This document shows, in pieces, positions 53,125 to 62,957 of a stretch of 64,000 nt of DNA. The notes under the pieces are model-generated. The model was not told the DNA's origin, ran no database searches, and saw nothing but the letters and a program-made list of their open reading frames with translations. Location: NCBI RefSeq assembly GCF_020906275.1, contig NZ_CP086727.1, positions 2,852,001 through 2,916,000 on the forward strand, written 5' to 3'. The DNA comes from Parasphingorhabdus litoris DSM 22379. GTDB lineage: Bacteria > Pseudomonadota > Alphaproteobacteria > Sphingomonadales > Sphingomonadaceae. A program made the translations under genes and the position numbers. Numbering within the stretch: position 1 is the first letter of the stretch; each line of letters opens with the position of its first letter.

Positions 53125-54630
53125 TATTCTGTTGAAAAACTTTATTGATCGATGACTGGATTGGTGATTCAGTTTTCCTGTGACGGCAGGAGATTAAGAG
53201 ATGATGAGCGATCGGACGGCAATATAGGAAACGTTATTTTACAGCTTCCGTATTGAGGATCATGTACCTGAGGATCACCTCTTGCGGGTCATTGACCGGT
53301 TCATCGATCTCGACGGTATCCGGGAATACCTGAAGCCGTTTTACAGCTCAGCTGGGCGTCCATCGATCGATCCCGAGTTGATGATCCGGATGCTGATCAT
53401 CGGCTATTCCATGGGCATTCGCTCGGAACGGCGACTGTGTGAGGAAGTGCATCTCAACCTTGCCTATCGCTGGTTCTGCCGCCTCGATCTTGATGGCTCA
53501 GTTCCTGATCACTCGACCTTCTCGAAGAACCGTCATGGCCGGTTCCGCGATAGTGATCTTTTGCGCAAGCTGTTCGAGATGACTGTCGAGCGTTGTATGG
53601 CCGAAGGGCTGGTGGGCAGTGAAGGCTTTGGTGTCGATGCCAGTCTGATCCGAGCCGATGTCCATAGGCAGCGCTCGGTTCCAGGCGCAGCATGACGGGC
53701 AGTCACGGAGTATCTTGAGGTGCTCGACGATGCAGCCTTCGGCGGCGCAACACCGGTCACTCCCAAACGGCTCAACGTTACAGATCCTGCAGCACGCTGG
53801 ACTGCGGCAAGCCGGGAACGTGCCTTCTATTCTTACAGCACCAATTATCTGATCGACCTCGATCACGCGGTGATCGTCGATGTGGAGGCGACAACCTCAA
53901 TCCGGCAGGCGGAGGTGCTGGCGCAGCGCCGGATGATCGAACGAACGCAGGAGCGCTTAGTCCTTTGGCCCGATAAGCTGGTGGCGGATACAGCACATGG
54001 TTCAGCACCGAACCTGGGATGGCTTGTCGAGGATCAAGGGATCGAGCCACACATCCCTGTGTTCGACAAGTCGGCCCGCAAAGACGATACCTTCGAGCGA
54101 TCAGGCTTCACCTATGTCCATGAAGACGACAGCTCCATCTGCCCCGGCGGCAATCGGCTGAGACCATCTAATCGCAACTTCAAGACACCGCGTCCGCTCG
54201 CCAATGCCGATGGCTTCATCCGCTATCGCGCAAGCCAGAAGGACTGTCAGAGCTGCCATCTCAAGCAGCGCTGCACGCCCAATATGGCAGCCCGCAAGAT
54301 CATGCGCTCGATCCACGAAGGCGCACGCGACATGGCGCGCGATATCGCCACCACAGATGCCTATCTCGTCTCACGCCGTCAGCGAAAAAAGGTGGAGATG
54401 CTGTTCGCGCATCTCAAGCGCATCCTGAAGCTCGACCGTTTGCGCCTACGCGATCCCAACGGAGCAAAAGACGAGTTCCACCTCGCCGCCGCAGCTCAAA
54501 ACCTACGGAAACTGGCTAAAATGAAACCGATCCCGGAACTCGCGCCCGCATAAGAAGCACAATGGGAGCGCTCGTCCGCTCTCAGCAGCTGTCTACCATC
54601 GGCTCCAAAAGCGACTTTTTCAACAGAATA
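53125..54630 (+). mobile_element. IS1182-like insertion sequence, inactive
   Basis: Bounded by perfect 15-bp inverted repeats TATTCTGTTGAAAAA (53125-53139) and TTTTTCAACAGAATA (54616-54630). The 1506-bp length and the single DDE transposase agree with the IS1182 family. The flanks GTCCGCTTCTGGCAA and GGGATAAAGCGGAC together recreate the hairpin repeat, so it sits in that repeat's loop. No target duplication was evident. The transposase has two in-frame stops, so the element cannot move on its own. Confidence 0.8.
53201..54553 (+). pseudogene. IS1182-type transposase with two nonsense codons
   Basis: One continuous frame from the ATG at 53201 to 54553, broken by TAG at 53225-53227 (after MMSDRTAI) and TGA at 53693-53695 (after SVPGAA). 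Both are consistent with C-to-T changes (CAG to TAG, CGA to TGA). The rest is intact: SSAGRPSIDPELMIRMLI, GSVPDHSTFSKNRHGRF, VDASLIRADV with a catalytic-type Asp, VADTAHGSAPNLGWL, and the Cys-rich CQSCHLKQRC block followed by KVEMLFAHLKRILKL. Without suppression no full-length transposase is made. Confidence 0.85.
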
Positions 54631-54700
54631 GGGATAAAGCGGACATTAGACATACTGGATATTTTCAGCTTAGTTGGAGTGTAAGATGTAGATATGTGAG

Positions 54701-54712
54701 GCCTCGCGAGGC
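54701..54712 (-). terminator. Short GC palindrome after hypothetical gene
   Basis: GCCTCGCGAGGC, a perfect 12-bp palindrome 19 bases beyond the stop of the 54731 gene. It could be a weak terminator or an operator; no T-run follows. Confidence 0.25.
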
Positions 54713-54730
54713 ATCTTCTGTTGTGGAGAC

Positions 54731-55087
54731 TTACTCACCACTTTTTTTGGATTTGGGGCCTTCGGATGCTATATCCATTAGCCCGTGCCTGTCAGCATAA
54801 TCTAGCGCACTAGCGAGTTGTTGTTGGGAGAACAATCCCGGGAATGTGATGATTATTCCATTGGCGCCAGTTTCATTTTCAAACCAGTTTGTCCCCCAGC
54901 CAGCTGCGCCTATAACTGCATGCATTCGCCAGTATGCTGGAATTTGGGAAAACGAATTTCCGGTGACAAAATATCCACCGCCCATTCCGGTAGAGATGCT
55001 TAAAATTTCTTGTGTTATCCATATCTGACGTTCTGGCTTACCCCAAGGAGATCCCATTGCCTCATCAGGATATATAGGATGTTGCAT
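54731..55087 (-). CDS. Hypothetical soluble protein
   Basis: 118 residues from MQHPIYPDEAMG (GGAG seven bases before this ATG; another ATG two codons earlier). Aromatic- and Gly-rich: WGKPERQIWITQEILSIS, GMGGGYFVTGNSFSQIPAYW, AAGWGTNWFENETGANGIII, ending in a Lys/Ser-rich tail. No signal peptide or membrane segment, no recognised family. Composition and ribosome site support a real gene. Confidence 0.6.
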   Translation of the reverse strand: MQHPIYPDEAMGSPWGKPERQIWITQEILSISTGMGGGYFVTGNSFSQIPAYWRMHAVIGAAGWGTNWFENETGANGIIITFPGLFSQQQLASALDYADRHGLMDIASEGPKSKKSGE

Positions 55088-55214
55088 CGTCATTCTCCTT
55101 TTGGGGCTTGAGATGGGTTAAGGGTTGTTGAAAAAACCCATGTCTCGGCTTTTTCATCATCAATTTCGGCATATTCGAACAATTGGGTAATGAACTGACC
55201 ATCCTATGCACGGC

Positions 55215-57668
55215 CTAGAACCTCTTCCTGACGGTCAATCGCGCCGTCCGGCCTAACGGATCGATCTCGTCCCGGCTAAAGCCAGCCGGGACGCTGCCAT
55301 CGCCGAGGGTTATCCGGCGATACCCGTTCAAGAGGTTTTGCACGTCGAGCGAAAGCTTCACGTTTTCCATCCATCGGGATTCTCCAACGTCAGACAAAAT
55401 ATGCGCCGGTTCAACGAAAAATGAAGCGTTAAAAATCGCCGGGGGTTTGTTACGAAAGTTCCGTGCAACATCTATTATTTCTCCATTTTGTACACGCGCG
55501 GGGCTGCTCCAGTTCCCGCTCAGACTGGCACCAGCACCCCGCTTGCCAGCGGTAAGCTGCAACGAGAGAAAGTGACGGGATTGGCCGCTGCCGCCGAGTT
55601 GATCGATCACCGGAACACCGATCCGCGTCAGCAATTCGCTCTTCAGGCGCCAACGATGATTGAGCGACATGCTTAGTCGCAAGGGATCGGTGCCTGGTTT
55701 CCGCAGTTTTGCGATACGTTTCGCACTGCTTGGGCTCGGCAGGCGCAGCGTGATGCTGGAGTTTAGTTCGGCGCTGGTCTCACGAGCGATGTTGATGGCG
55801 CGCGCATCAATCGCAACGAGCTGCCCATTCGCATCCCGCGTCACTCTTTCCGGGAAAGCCGCTTCGATAACTGGCGTCAATTCCGGGAAGGCCGCCACGC
55901 CGCCTTTCGCCTCCTGCTCCCGATAGCCGACATTTAGCGACAGCGTCTGATCGCCAAAGGGCCGCACCATTGCCGTCAGCGAGAAGTTTTGCCGGCTACC
56001 GCGTCCAAGGTCGGGATTTCCACCGATAGTCGAAACGATCTCTGCCGTTTCCTGCTGCCTGTAATCGAATATCCGATTGACAGTTGTGATGATCGGCCCG
56101 TCGAGCTGGTCGAACGAAGGCGCTGTCTCGACATATTCAAGGGCCCCACGAAGCTCTAGAAACGAGAAGGGCGACCAACTCACCCCGCCGCCAAATTGCT
56201 TTTGCAAACCACTGTCCGACATTGTCTGACCACTCACGGACAGATCAATGGCAAGGTCGCCTAAGGGCCGGATCTCTCCCTTCCCCCTTCGAGACAGCGG
56301 CACGTTGAACGACATTTGGCCATTCGTCTGTCCACGGGTCCGCTTGTTCACCTCAATCAGGCCGTCGAGATTGTCGCTTCTTCGATTTTCGGACCGATTG
56401 CGGCGCACGTCCAGGGAATAATTGGAGGTCAACGGCCCGGCTGGAAGATCGATAATGGTTTTACTGACATTGACACGAGCATTGATATTTTCCCCGCGCG
56501 AACGATTGCGGCTGGCCAGCAAAAGACGATCGTCCAAGGGAGCATAGGGGTTAAACGCCGGATCGCCGGCATCGATCAGTTCCTGCAATCGGTCTGTGTC
56601 TATTCCGCGTTCGAGAAGACTATCCCCCCAGTTGCGCGTGTAACCGGCGGAGAAATTGGTCCGCCAATCGCCGATCCTGCCTGACAGCCTGAACGCCGCG
56701 CCCACCGATTCCGAACTATTGTCGTTGCGCAGCGCCCGGGTGCCCGCGAACGAACGGGTCAAGGCGACGTCATTGGCGAAGGGTGACCAAGGGCTGCCAG
56801 CAGGGACGACAATCATGGCCATCGGCAGCCCGCGCAGCCCCTTGCTGCGGCTGCTGCTGGCGTTAACGTTGAGCGAAGCCGAAAAGTCCCCCAGCGGACG
56901 TGTAACCCCCGCGTTAAAGGACATGCTGCGCCTTGACGGTTGCAGGGTTTCAAGGTCGTTGGGATCGACCCTAAACACGCCGTTCGCGGCGGCGGCGAAG
57001 TCCTCCGGCGTCGGCGCGTTCGATACCGTCCGCGGCGGAATATCCCGGTCGCTTTTGAGCAGGTTGCTCTGGCGTTCGATGCGCGCTTGCACGTTCCAGC
57101 GTGTCGGCCCGTTGATCGCCACTCGCCCCGCCGACAGGGAGCCGCCATATTGGCCCCCGGCAGTTGCCGCTGAGATACCAATATCAGCGTTCAAACTGGA
57201 GAAAGTCTTTTTCAGGACCAGGTTTACAACGCGCTTGCCCGATGGATAGCCATATCGCGCAGCTGCTTCGGGCTTCAGGACGGCGAGGCGGTTGAGCGCT
57301 TCAGCGGGATAGGAACGGATCGAACTGTCACCATCAGCCGGTCGGCCGTTGATCAGGAGGATCGGTTCTTCCGCGCCGTCGCCGATGAACAGGGTCAGGC
57401 GGGTGATCAGATCCTGAATGCTGTCGGCACCCTGGCTGGCGATTTCCTCTTCGCTAAATTCGGTCTCGGCCAGAACCTCAGCCTCGCCATACCGATTGGC
57501 GGTCACGACGATATCGTCTGGCCGCACCAGATCGCCCGGCGGGACAGGCTGTTGCGCACCTGTCGTGGCACTGGCGTCCGTATTATCGGCCCGGGCCTCA
57601 GCTGCGATAGATGGCGCAAGAAATGATATGAAGGGAAAAAGCACGGCGAGACGGCCCGGTATCATCAC
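55215..57668 (-). CDS. TonB-dependent receptor with reduced plug, unknown substrate
   Basis: 817 residues; start GTG/ATG at 57668/57665 is uncertain and has a weak ribosome site. Signal peptide (FLAPSIAAEARA). TonB box-like DDIVVTANRYGEAEV. The plug (60-160) reads SIQDLITRLTLFIGDGAEEP, ILLINGRPADGDSSIRSYPA and PSGKRVVNLVLKK, lacking the usual GPxG(x)YG stretch and more like TonB-linked OmpA-type plugs with VNLVLKK. The barrel ends LTVRKRF. Base composition seems more GC-rich than the alginate locus. It stands without enzymes nearby, downstream of a small secreted protein. Confidence 0.85.
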   Translation of the reverse strand: MMIPGRLAVLFPFISFLAPSIAAEARADNTDASATTGAQQPVPPGDLVRPDDIVVTANRYGEAEVLAETEFSEEEIASQGADSIQDLITRLTLFIGDGAEEPILLINGRPADGDSSIRSYPAEALNRLAVLKPEAAARYGYPSGKRVVNLVLKKTFSSLNADIGISAATAGGQYGGSLSAGRVAINGPTRWNVQARIERQSNLLKSDRDIPPRTVSNAPTPEDFAAAANGVFRVDPNDLETLQPSRRSMSFNAGVTRPLGDFSASLNVNASSSRSKGLRGLPMAMIVVPAGSPWSPFANDVALTRSFAGTRALRNDNSSESVGAAFRLSGRIGDWRTNFSAGYTRNWGDSLLERGIDTDRLQELIDAGDPAFNPYAPLDDRLLLASRNRSRGENINARVNVSKTIIDLPAGPLTSNYSLDVRRNRSENRRSDNLDGLIEVNKRTRGQTNGQMSFNVPLSRRGKGEIRPLGDLAIDLSVSGQTMSDSGLQKQFGGGVSWSPFSFLELRGALEYVETAPSFDQLDGPIITTVNRIFDYRQQETAEIVSTIGGNPDLGRGSRQNFSLTAMVRPFGDQTLSLNVGYREQEAKGGVAAFPELTPVIEAAFPERVTRDANGQLVAIDARAINIARETSAELNSSITLRLPSPSSAKRIAKLRKPGTDPLRLSMSLNHRWRLKSELLTRIGVPVIDQLGGSGQSRHFLSLQLTAGKRGAGASLSGNWSSPARVQNGEIIDVARNFRNKPPAIFNASFFVEPAHILSDVGESRWMENVKLSLDVQNLLNGYRRITLGDGSVPAGFSRDEIDPLGRTARLTVRKRF

Positions 57669-57801
57669 AGGACGCCCGTTTTCCGAAATATATGCTCATC
57701 TTCCACAAGATCATATCCTGCTCTTGCGATAGCCGATATCCGCGTCCAATCAAAGGCGTTCACCAGACGTCGCGCAAAGCATGCAATTTCATCCAAGGCT
57801 A

Positions 57802-57841
57802 AGCGGGCGCACGGGGGAGAGGGTGGGGGCGTGCGCCCGCT
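57802..57841 (-). terminator. Strong GC hairpin after small secreted protein gene
   Basis: AGCGGGCGCAC (57802-57812) and GTGCGCCCGCT (57831-57841) form an 11-bp perfect stem with an 18-base loop, 45 bases beyond the stop at 57886. No T-run follows on the minus strand, so Rho-independent termination is not certain. Confidence 0.5.
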
Positions 57842-57885
57842 CAAAGGCTCAGGTCTCATATATGAGACGATCGGGGCATCCTAGC

Positions 57886-58311
57886 TCAGGAGGCGAATCC
57901 TTGAACGGTACAGGGTGGACCACCCGTGGCAGGAGGCAGGAAACTATCAATGGTCAAAGTCGTCCCATCCCAATCACCGCTAATATCTCCAGCGCAATCG
58001 CCAATAGTGATGGTGGTCACATCCACGTTGAGGAAGGTCAATACGCCGCCCGAATATGTCGTTGTGTAAGGCATATTGTTGAAGTTCAAAGCAGCGCAGT
58101 TCAGATCGCCTGGATCCATTGCTATGGATCCTGTGTTCGCGGCTGCATCCAGCGTGAGCGTAAGAGTACAGTTAAGTGTGATCCCTTTTGTGGCCGTAAC
58201 GAACCCAGTCAAAACACCATCTGGTGCCGCCTGCGCCATCGCGGCCGTAGTTGCAAACTGTGCACCAACAAGAACGGATGAGCACATTACGAGTTTTGAA
58301 AACCTATTCAT
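57886..58311 (-). CDS. Small exported protein with conserved cysteines
   Basis: 141 residues. Signal peptide cut after TTAAMAQ. The mature beta-rich domain has GVLTGFVTATKGITLNCTLT, DPGDLNCAALNF, TITIGDCAGDI and a final GGPPCTVQGF, that is four Cys able to form two disulfides. It resembles PraB-type (activator of alkane oxidation) surface proteins known in Proteobacteria, a suggestion only. Its AT-rich upstream region (58312-58437) contains TATAAT. It stands between the two receptor genes. Confidence 0.7.
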   Translation of the reverse strand: MNRFSKLVMCSSVLVGAQFATTAAMAQAAPDGVLTGFVTATKGITLNCTLTLTLDAAANTGSIAMDPGDLNCAALNFNNMPYTTTYSGGVLTFLNVDVTTITIGDCAGDISGDWDGTTLTIDSFLPPATGGPPCTVQGFAS

Positions 58312-58437
58312 GACTATCTCCTATAGTTGTTTGTTGTAATTTACACACATAATACTTCATGCGAATCGCACTATACACTATTTTTACTTAAAATCAATTC
58401 ACATTATATTATAATATATTAATGCAATTCTATTAAA

Positions 58438-61400
58438 CTAGAATTTCGTCGTTACGTTAAAGCCTATGATCCGCGGATCGAGCGTAAACACATTGGTCGT
58501 CAGGCCGGTGTCGTCGCTATTGGTGAAGGCATCGACAATCGGCGTGTTGTTGAACAGGTTCTTGATATAGAATTGGAACACCAGATCGCGTTCTGCGCGG
58601 CCGAAAGTGATCGCCATATTGGCATTGTCCCACGATCTCAGCCGGTCATATTCGGTGTTATAGACGCGAGCGAAGCTTTTCGACTGGCGGTAATAATCGC
58701 CGCGAAATGTCAGTTCCCAATTACCATCATCGATGAAAAACGTATATTGCGCGCCGATATTGACCGTCATCCGTGGCGCATTGGGCAGCTCATTGCCGCC
58801 GAGATCGGCAAAGAAGCCACGCCCGCCATTGGGTGCGCCGCTACCGCCTTGATCGATATCTAGGCCGACCGTATCCGGATTATAAGGCGCGAAAAAGTCG
58901 TAGGTGAAACCATATCGCTGCCAGCTTTTGAACTGACTTTTGACTGCTGGATTAAAGTTTGCAACCCTGGTCGCACCCGGGCAAAGTCCTGATAAACCGG
59001 CTTGATTCGGCGTCCCACCAGCTGCGAGGAATTTCTCCACCAAGGCGCGCGGCGCGATGCAGTTGGATGGCACTTGCAACCAGGGGCGCAGCACAACCCA
59101 GTCCGGATCGCCCTGCGTGCGATCCATCACGTCGATGGACTGCGATCCGTTTTTCAACCGAGTCTTGAGAAAACCGAGATTCCCGTCAATGCGGAAGGCG
59201 CGTGAGGGGGCCCATGCTGCCTCAAATTCCAGACCCATGCTCGTCGCGTCGAAATTCTCATTATAGGCAATGCGATCAACAATCTGCGAGACCTGGTAAT
59301 CCTTGTAATCGTAAAGGAAGGCGTTGGCGTTCAGCGTCAAGCGACCGCCGTCGAAGCTGTTCTTAATCCCGATTTCGAAAGCGTTGACAAATTCTGGCCG
59401 AAAGGTCTGCGGCAGGAACTGATATTGGACGACATCCGGGTTGAAATCAACACGCGGCGGATTGGTGCCGCCGCCCTTATAACCGCGAGCAGCGGAAAGA
59501 TAGATGAGCGTGTCATCGGTGAAGCTAAACGCCGGTTTCCAGTCCAGCACTGCGCGCCCGGTAAACTTGCCCCATTTCTGACTGATATCGGGTAGTGCGG
59601 GATAGCCGCTGTTTACGCTGCCGCCGGTAAAGGCACCAATAAATTCCGGCCCGAAAGGATTGTCAATGCCACCCGCCAGCAGCAATTGGCTAGGAATCTG
59701 ATCCGACACTTTGCGGTCGCGGGTATAGCGCCCACCCAGGGTCAGCTTCAGATCGTCGGCGACATTCCAGTACAGCTCACCAAACAGGCCCAGGCTTTTG
59801 ATCCGAACACCATTCTGGCTGAGGAAATAATTATGGCCTTGATTGTCCAGGCTGTCGAACGGATTGCGATCAACATAGGGGCATTCGCGCCCTTCAAAAC
59901 CAAGGTCGCAGGGAGGTTCCTTCCTCACACGTCCGCCGCCGCCTGGCAAAAAGATGTTTGTACCTGTGCTGTCGTAAAACCAATCCGCGATAAGGGTGAA
60001 CATGTTGTTGAAAACGTAGTAATCATCTTGCGATTTGAAATCGAGATAGTTGACGCCCAGGTTGAAATTGACCGGTCCATCGAAACTGGATTGCAGGCGC
60101 AATTCCTGAGACCACTGGCGATTGCGTGAGCGGCTGAGATCGGCGGACACCATGCGATCGGAACAGCCGAGTTGCGGATCGCAATATATGCCGCCGGGGG
60201 TTGGACCTGGGGTTAACGTGGTATCGATAGGTCGACCGAGAACATTCAGCAGGGGTTGCGTGGAATCGGCGAATATCGGATTAGTCACGAACCGGTTATA
60301 ATCCTGGGTCGAATAGAATCTATCGCGTGCATAGGCGGTCTGTGATACCAGCTGCAGTCCATCCGATGGCTCAAACTCCATATTGAACTGAACCACATCA
60401 TTTTTCGCACGGAATACCGGATCATAGCTGGTCGAAATCTCGCGCAGATTGCGCGATTGCGTCACGCCGGCGAACGGATCGACCACGCCCGCGCCAATAA
60501 TCGGCGTGACACGCGGCCCCCGACTCCCGTCCGGGAGGACAGAATATCCGAGGGTGATCTGTTCGCCAGGAACGGCCAGATAGACCAGGCTGCGACCATT
60601 GGGTGTGCCATAGGCCGCGTCGTCATAGAGCGACCCCGGCAGGCAGCCCTGGCTGGTCTTGCCGGCCAAAAGATCAGGCAAAGCGAAATCGCCGAATTGC
60701 TGAATTCCCGGATCGTTGGTGCACAGCTGTTTGCCGGTGCGCGACCGGTCGTCATCCTCCTCAAAATGCTGCCAGATGATATTGGCGCGGAACCGGTCGC
60801 TCGGCTCCCACTCCACCGTCGCCCGGGTTGACCAGAGATTGCGACCGTTGACGGACTGCTGCGTAAAAGTATTGTAATCAAACCCGTCGCGCTTGGTCCA
60901 CGCGCCCGCGACGCGGACGCCCAGCGTATCGGCCAGCGGCACGTTGAGCATACCGCTCAGCCGCCGCGTTTTATAGCTGCCGACCTCTGCCTTTAACTCG
61001 CCAGCAAAATCGGGGCCCGGCAGCGCCGAGATGACGTTCACCACGCCTGCCGTGGCGTTGCGCCCATAAAGTGTACCCTGCGGGCCGCGCAACACTTCCA
61101 CCCGTTCCAGATCAAAGAACTCCTGTTCAAACAGCCGGTTACGCACCAGCGGCGTGTTGTTGAAACTGACCGCGACGGCCGGATCGCTCGACGCCGAAAT
61201 CGCCTTGGTTCCGATCCCGCGGATCGAGAAATTATACATGCTGAAATTGCTTTTCGAGAAGCTGACATTGGGCACCGCGCGCAGCAGTTCCGATCCGCCT
61301 TCGATCTTGCGATCATCCAGAGCCGATGACGACAAAGCGGTCAGTGCGATCGGCACGTCCAATATGCGTTCCTCACGCTTTTGCGCGGTCACGATGATGA

Positions 61401-61788
61401 TATTGCCGTCATCTTCCTGGTTCTCAAAAGACTGATTTTCAGGTGCTGTCGTCTGACCGTTCGCTGATTGCACAAGAAAGGCGTTATTGCTGGTGACGGT
61501 ATAGCGCAGCCCGGTGCCTCGCAGTAATTGCTGCAAGGCTGCTTCGGGGGCGTAATCGCCTTCAATGCCGCTGGTAACTTTGCTGCGAGTAATGTCGGAA
61601 GAGAAGAGAATTTCGCGGCCGCTCTTCAGCGAAAATTCTTTTAGCGCAGCGGCAAGTGGCTGGGGATCAATATCGAAGCTGACCGACTGGGCCAGAACAG
61701 GACTGGCCACAGCCAGTGCGATTGAGGCAATACCTGTCTTGAGCAAGTTTTTCGAAATAGCACCCTTAATGGCCGTGCTGCCCTTCAT
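58438..61788 (-). CDS. TonB-dependent receptor with STN signalling domain
   Basis: 1116 residues from MKGSTAI (GGGAG seven bases before). Signal peptide (ASPVLAQ). An STN secretin/TonB short domain (35-105) reads VSFDIDPQPLAAALKEFSLK, then GREILFSSDI and LLRGTGLRYTVTSNN. A TonB box (IIIVTAQKREERILDVPIAL), plug with VEVLRGPQGTLYGRNATAGV, and long barrel ending in IIGFNVTTKF follow. STN receptors pass ligand binding to a FecR-type anti-sigma factor. Here fecR and fecI homologues stand directly upstream, forming a cell-surface signalling set. The ligand may be iron-siderophore or a carbohydrate. Confidence 0.94.
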   Translation of the reverse strand: MKGSTAIKGAISKNLLKTGIASIALAVASPVLAQSVSFDIDPQPLAAALKEFSLKSGREILFSSDITRSKVTSGIEGDYAPEAALQQLLRGTGLRYTVTSNNAFLVQSANGQTTAPENQSFENQEDDGNIIIVTAQKREERILDVPIALTALSSSALDDRKIEGGSELLRAVPNVSFSKSNFSMYNFSIRGIGTKAISASSDPAVAVSFNNTPLVRNRLFEQEFFDLERVEVLRGPQGTLYGRNATAGVVNVISALPGPDFAGELKAEVGSYKTRRLSGMLNVPLADTLGVRVAGAWTKRDGFDYNTFTQQSVNGRNLWSTRATVEWEPSDRFRANIIWQHFEEDDDRSRTGKQLCTNDPGIQQFGDFALPDLLAGKTSQGCLPGSLYDDAAYGTPNGRSLVYLAVPGEQITLGYSVLPDGSRGPRVTPIIGAGVVDPFAGVTQSRNLREISTSYDPVFRAKNDVVQFNMEFEPSDGLQLVSQTAYARDRFYSTQDYNRFVTNPIFADSTQPLLNVLGRPIDTTLTPGPTPGGIYCDPQLGCSDRMVSADLSRSRNRQWSQELRLQSSFDGPVNFNLGVNYLDFKSQDDYYVFNNMFTLIADWFYDSTGTNIFLPGGGGRVRKEPPCDLGFEGRECPYVDRNPFDSLDNQGHNYFLSQNGVRIKSLGLFGELYWNVADDLKLTLGGRYTRDRKVSDQIPSQLLLAGGIDNPFGPEFIGAFTGGSVNSGYPALPDISQKWGKFTGRAVLDWKPAFSFTDDTLIYLSAARGYKGGGTNPPRVDFNPDVVQYQFLPQTFRPEFVNAFEIGIKNSFDGGRLTLNANAFLYDYKDYQVSQIVDRIAYNENFDATSMGLEFEAAWAPSRAFRIDGNLGFLKTRLKNGSQSIDVMDRTQGDPDWVVLRPWLQVPSNCIAPRALVEKFLAAGGTPNQAGLSGLCPGATRVANFNPAVKSQFKSWQRYGFTYDFFAPYNPDTVGLDIDQGGSGAPNGGRGFFADLGGNELPNAPRMTVNIGAQYTFFIDDGNWELTFRGDYYRQSKSFARVYNTEYDRLRSWDNANMAITFGRAERDLVFQFYIKNLFNNTPIVDAFTNSDDTGLTTNVFTLDPRIIGFNVTTKF

Positions 61789-61910
61789 ATCCAATCTCCC
61801 TATTTTTCATTTTGCGCAGAATTTTTTCCGCTGCTGATAGGGAAGAGCGAACCGGTTACAAAAACCCGCCATATTTTTTCTGTATTGGTAGCTTTTTTAT
61901 TTCCGGCCGG

Positions 61911-62957
61911 TTATCGGGCCGCGGGTTCAAGCAGGATTTCGGTTTCGCTTACCTGCCTTGCCCGGACACCGAAATAGGCCTCCAGCGCCTCGACAAAACT
62001 ATCCTGTTTGCCGGTGATGAACATGCCATTGATCCGCGTATTGGCAAGCGTTGGATCGGCAATTGCCAACTTTACCGTGCTATAGCGGTTCATCTCATGC
62101 ACTGCGAGACCAAGCGGCATGTCGTCAAACACGGCATTACCCTTGCGCCAGGACAGAGCCGTGGCGAGATCGGCCTTGCGTCTGGATACGGGGCCCACGG
62201 GACGACCGCTGAGCTGCTGACCCGCCAGGAGCGTCGCAGCCGATTGGATGCTTTCCGTGCCATCGGCATCGAGCCGCTTCACCGCAACCTTGCCTTCGGT
62301 GACAATCACTTCGACCTTGTCGCCGATCGTTTTGACGTCGAACGCTGTGCCGACCGCGATCACCTTGTAGTTACCGGCATAAACGACAAATGGGCGGTCG
62401 GGGTTATGCGCAACTTCGAAATGCGCCTCGCCCTTCACCAAGCGAATGGCCCGTTCGTCTGCGCTGTAGCGCACATCGATCTCGCTTTCCGTATTGAGCG
62501 TGGCGATTGACCCGTCGGAAAGCGGAATGTCCGTGCGCTCACCAATGGCGGTAGCAAAGATCGGTGTGGGGATGCTTGTTGCCAAGGCATCTTCGCCAGG
62601 TGCAGGGCCCGGCTGCATGAAAAACAGCGTGGCGCCGAAAATGACAGCGAGGCTCGCTGCGATTGCGCTGCCAATCGGAAGCCACCCTATGCGCCTAGGG
62701 CGCGTATCAACAGCTTCCTCGCTTCGTGCCAGCGCAGCCGCGCGCATCGATTGCATTTCCGGAATGGCGGCAATCGATGGAAGCTCCCCGATCATCTTCT
62801 GCAACCTGTCGAAGGCCTGCGCGTGGGCGGGGTCAGCATTTTTCCATTCTTCATGCGCGGCGCGGTCGGCGGCGCTGCAATCAGGTGCGCGCAAACGTGC
62901 GTCCCAAAAGCCCGCCGCTTCCTCAACGTCCATATCCTTGATGACAGCCCGGGTCAC
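61911..62957 (-). CDS. FecR-type anti-sigma factor / signal transducer
   Basis: 348 residues. An N-terminal DUF4880 region (10-55: EEAAGFWDARLRAPDCSAAD, EEWKNADPAHAQAFDRLQ), one membrane segment near 95 (IGSAIAASLAVIFGATLFF), the periplasmic FecR domain (about 125-245: TEIDVRYSADE-like block, GEAHFEVAHNPDRPFVVYAG, then FDVKTIGDKVEVIVTEGKVA), and a C-terminal DUF4974 STN-like end. It relays receptor status to the sigma factor. Its start overlaps the sigma-factor gene by four bases (62954-62957). Confidence 0.93.
   Translation of the reverse strand: MTRAVIKDMDVEEAAGFWDARLRAPDCSAADRAAHEEWKNADPAHAQAFDRLQKMIGELPSIAAIPEMQSMRAAALARSEEAVDTRPRRIGWLPIGSAIAASLAVIFGATLFFMQPGPAPGEDALATSIPTPIFATAIGERTDIPLSDGSIATLNTESEIDVRYSADERAIRLVKGEAHFEVAHNPDRPFVVYAGNYKVIAVGTAFDVKTIGDKVEVIVTEGKVAVKRLDADGTESIQSAATLLAGQQLSGRPVGPVSRRKADLATALSWRKGNAVFDDMPLGLAVHEMNRYSTVKLAIADPTLANTRINGMFITGKQDSFVEALEAYFGVRARQVSETEILLEPAAR

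Noticed and set aside
57665..57859. 64-codon frame overlapping the receptor start
   Set aside because: It contains the strong hairpin at 57802-57841 and lacks a family or ribosome site; the ATGA-like overlap is probably chance.
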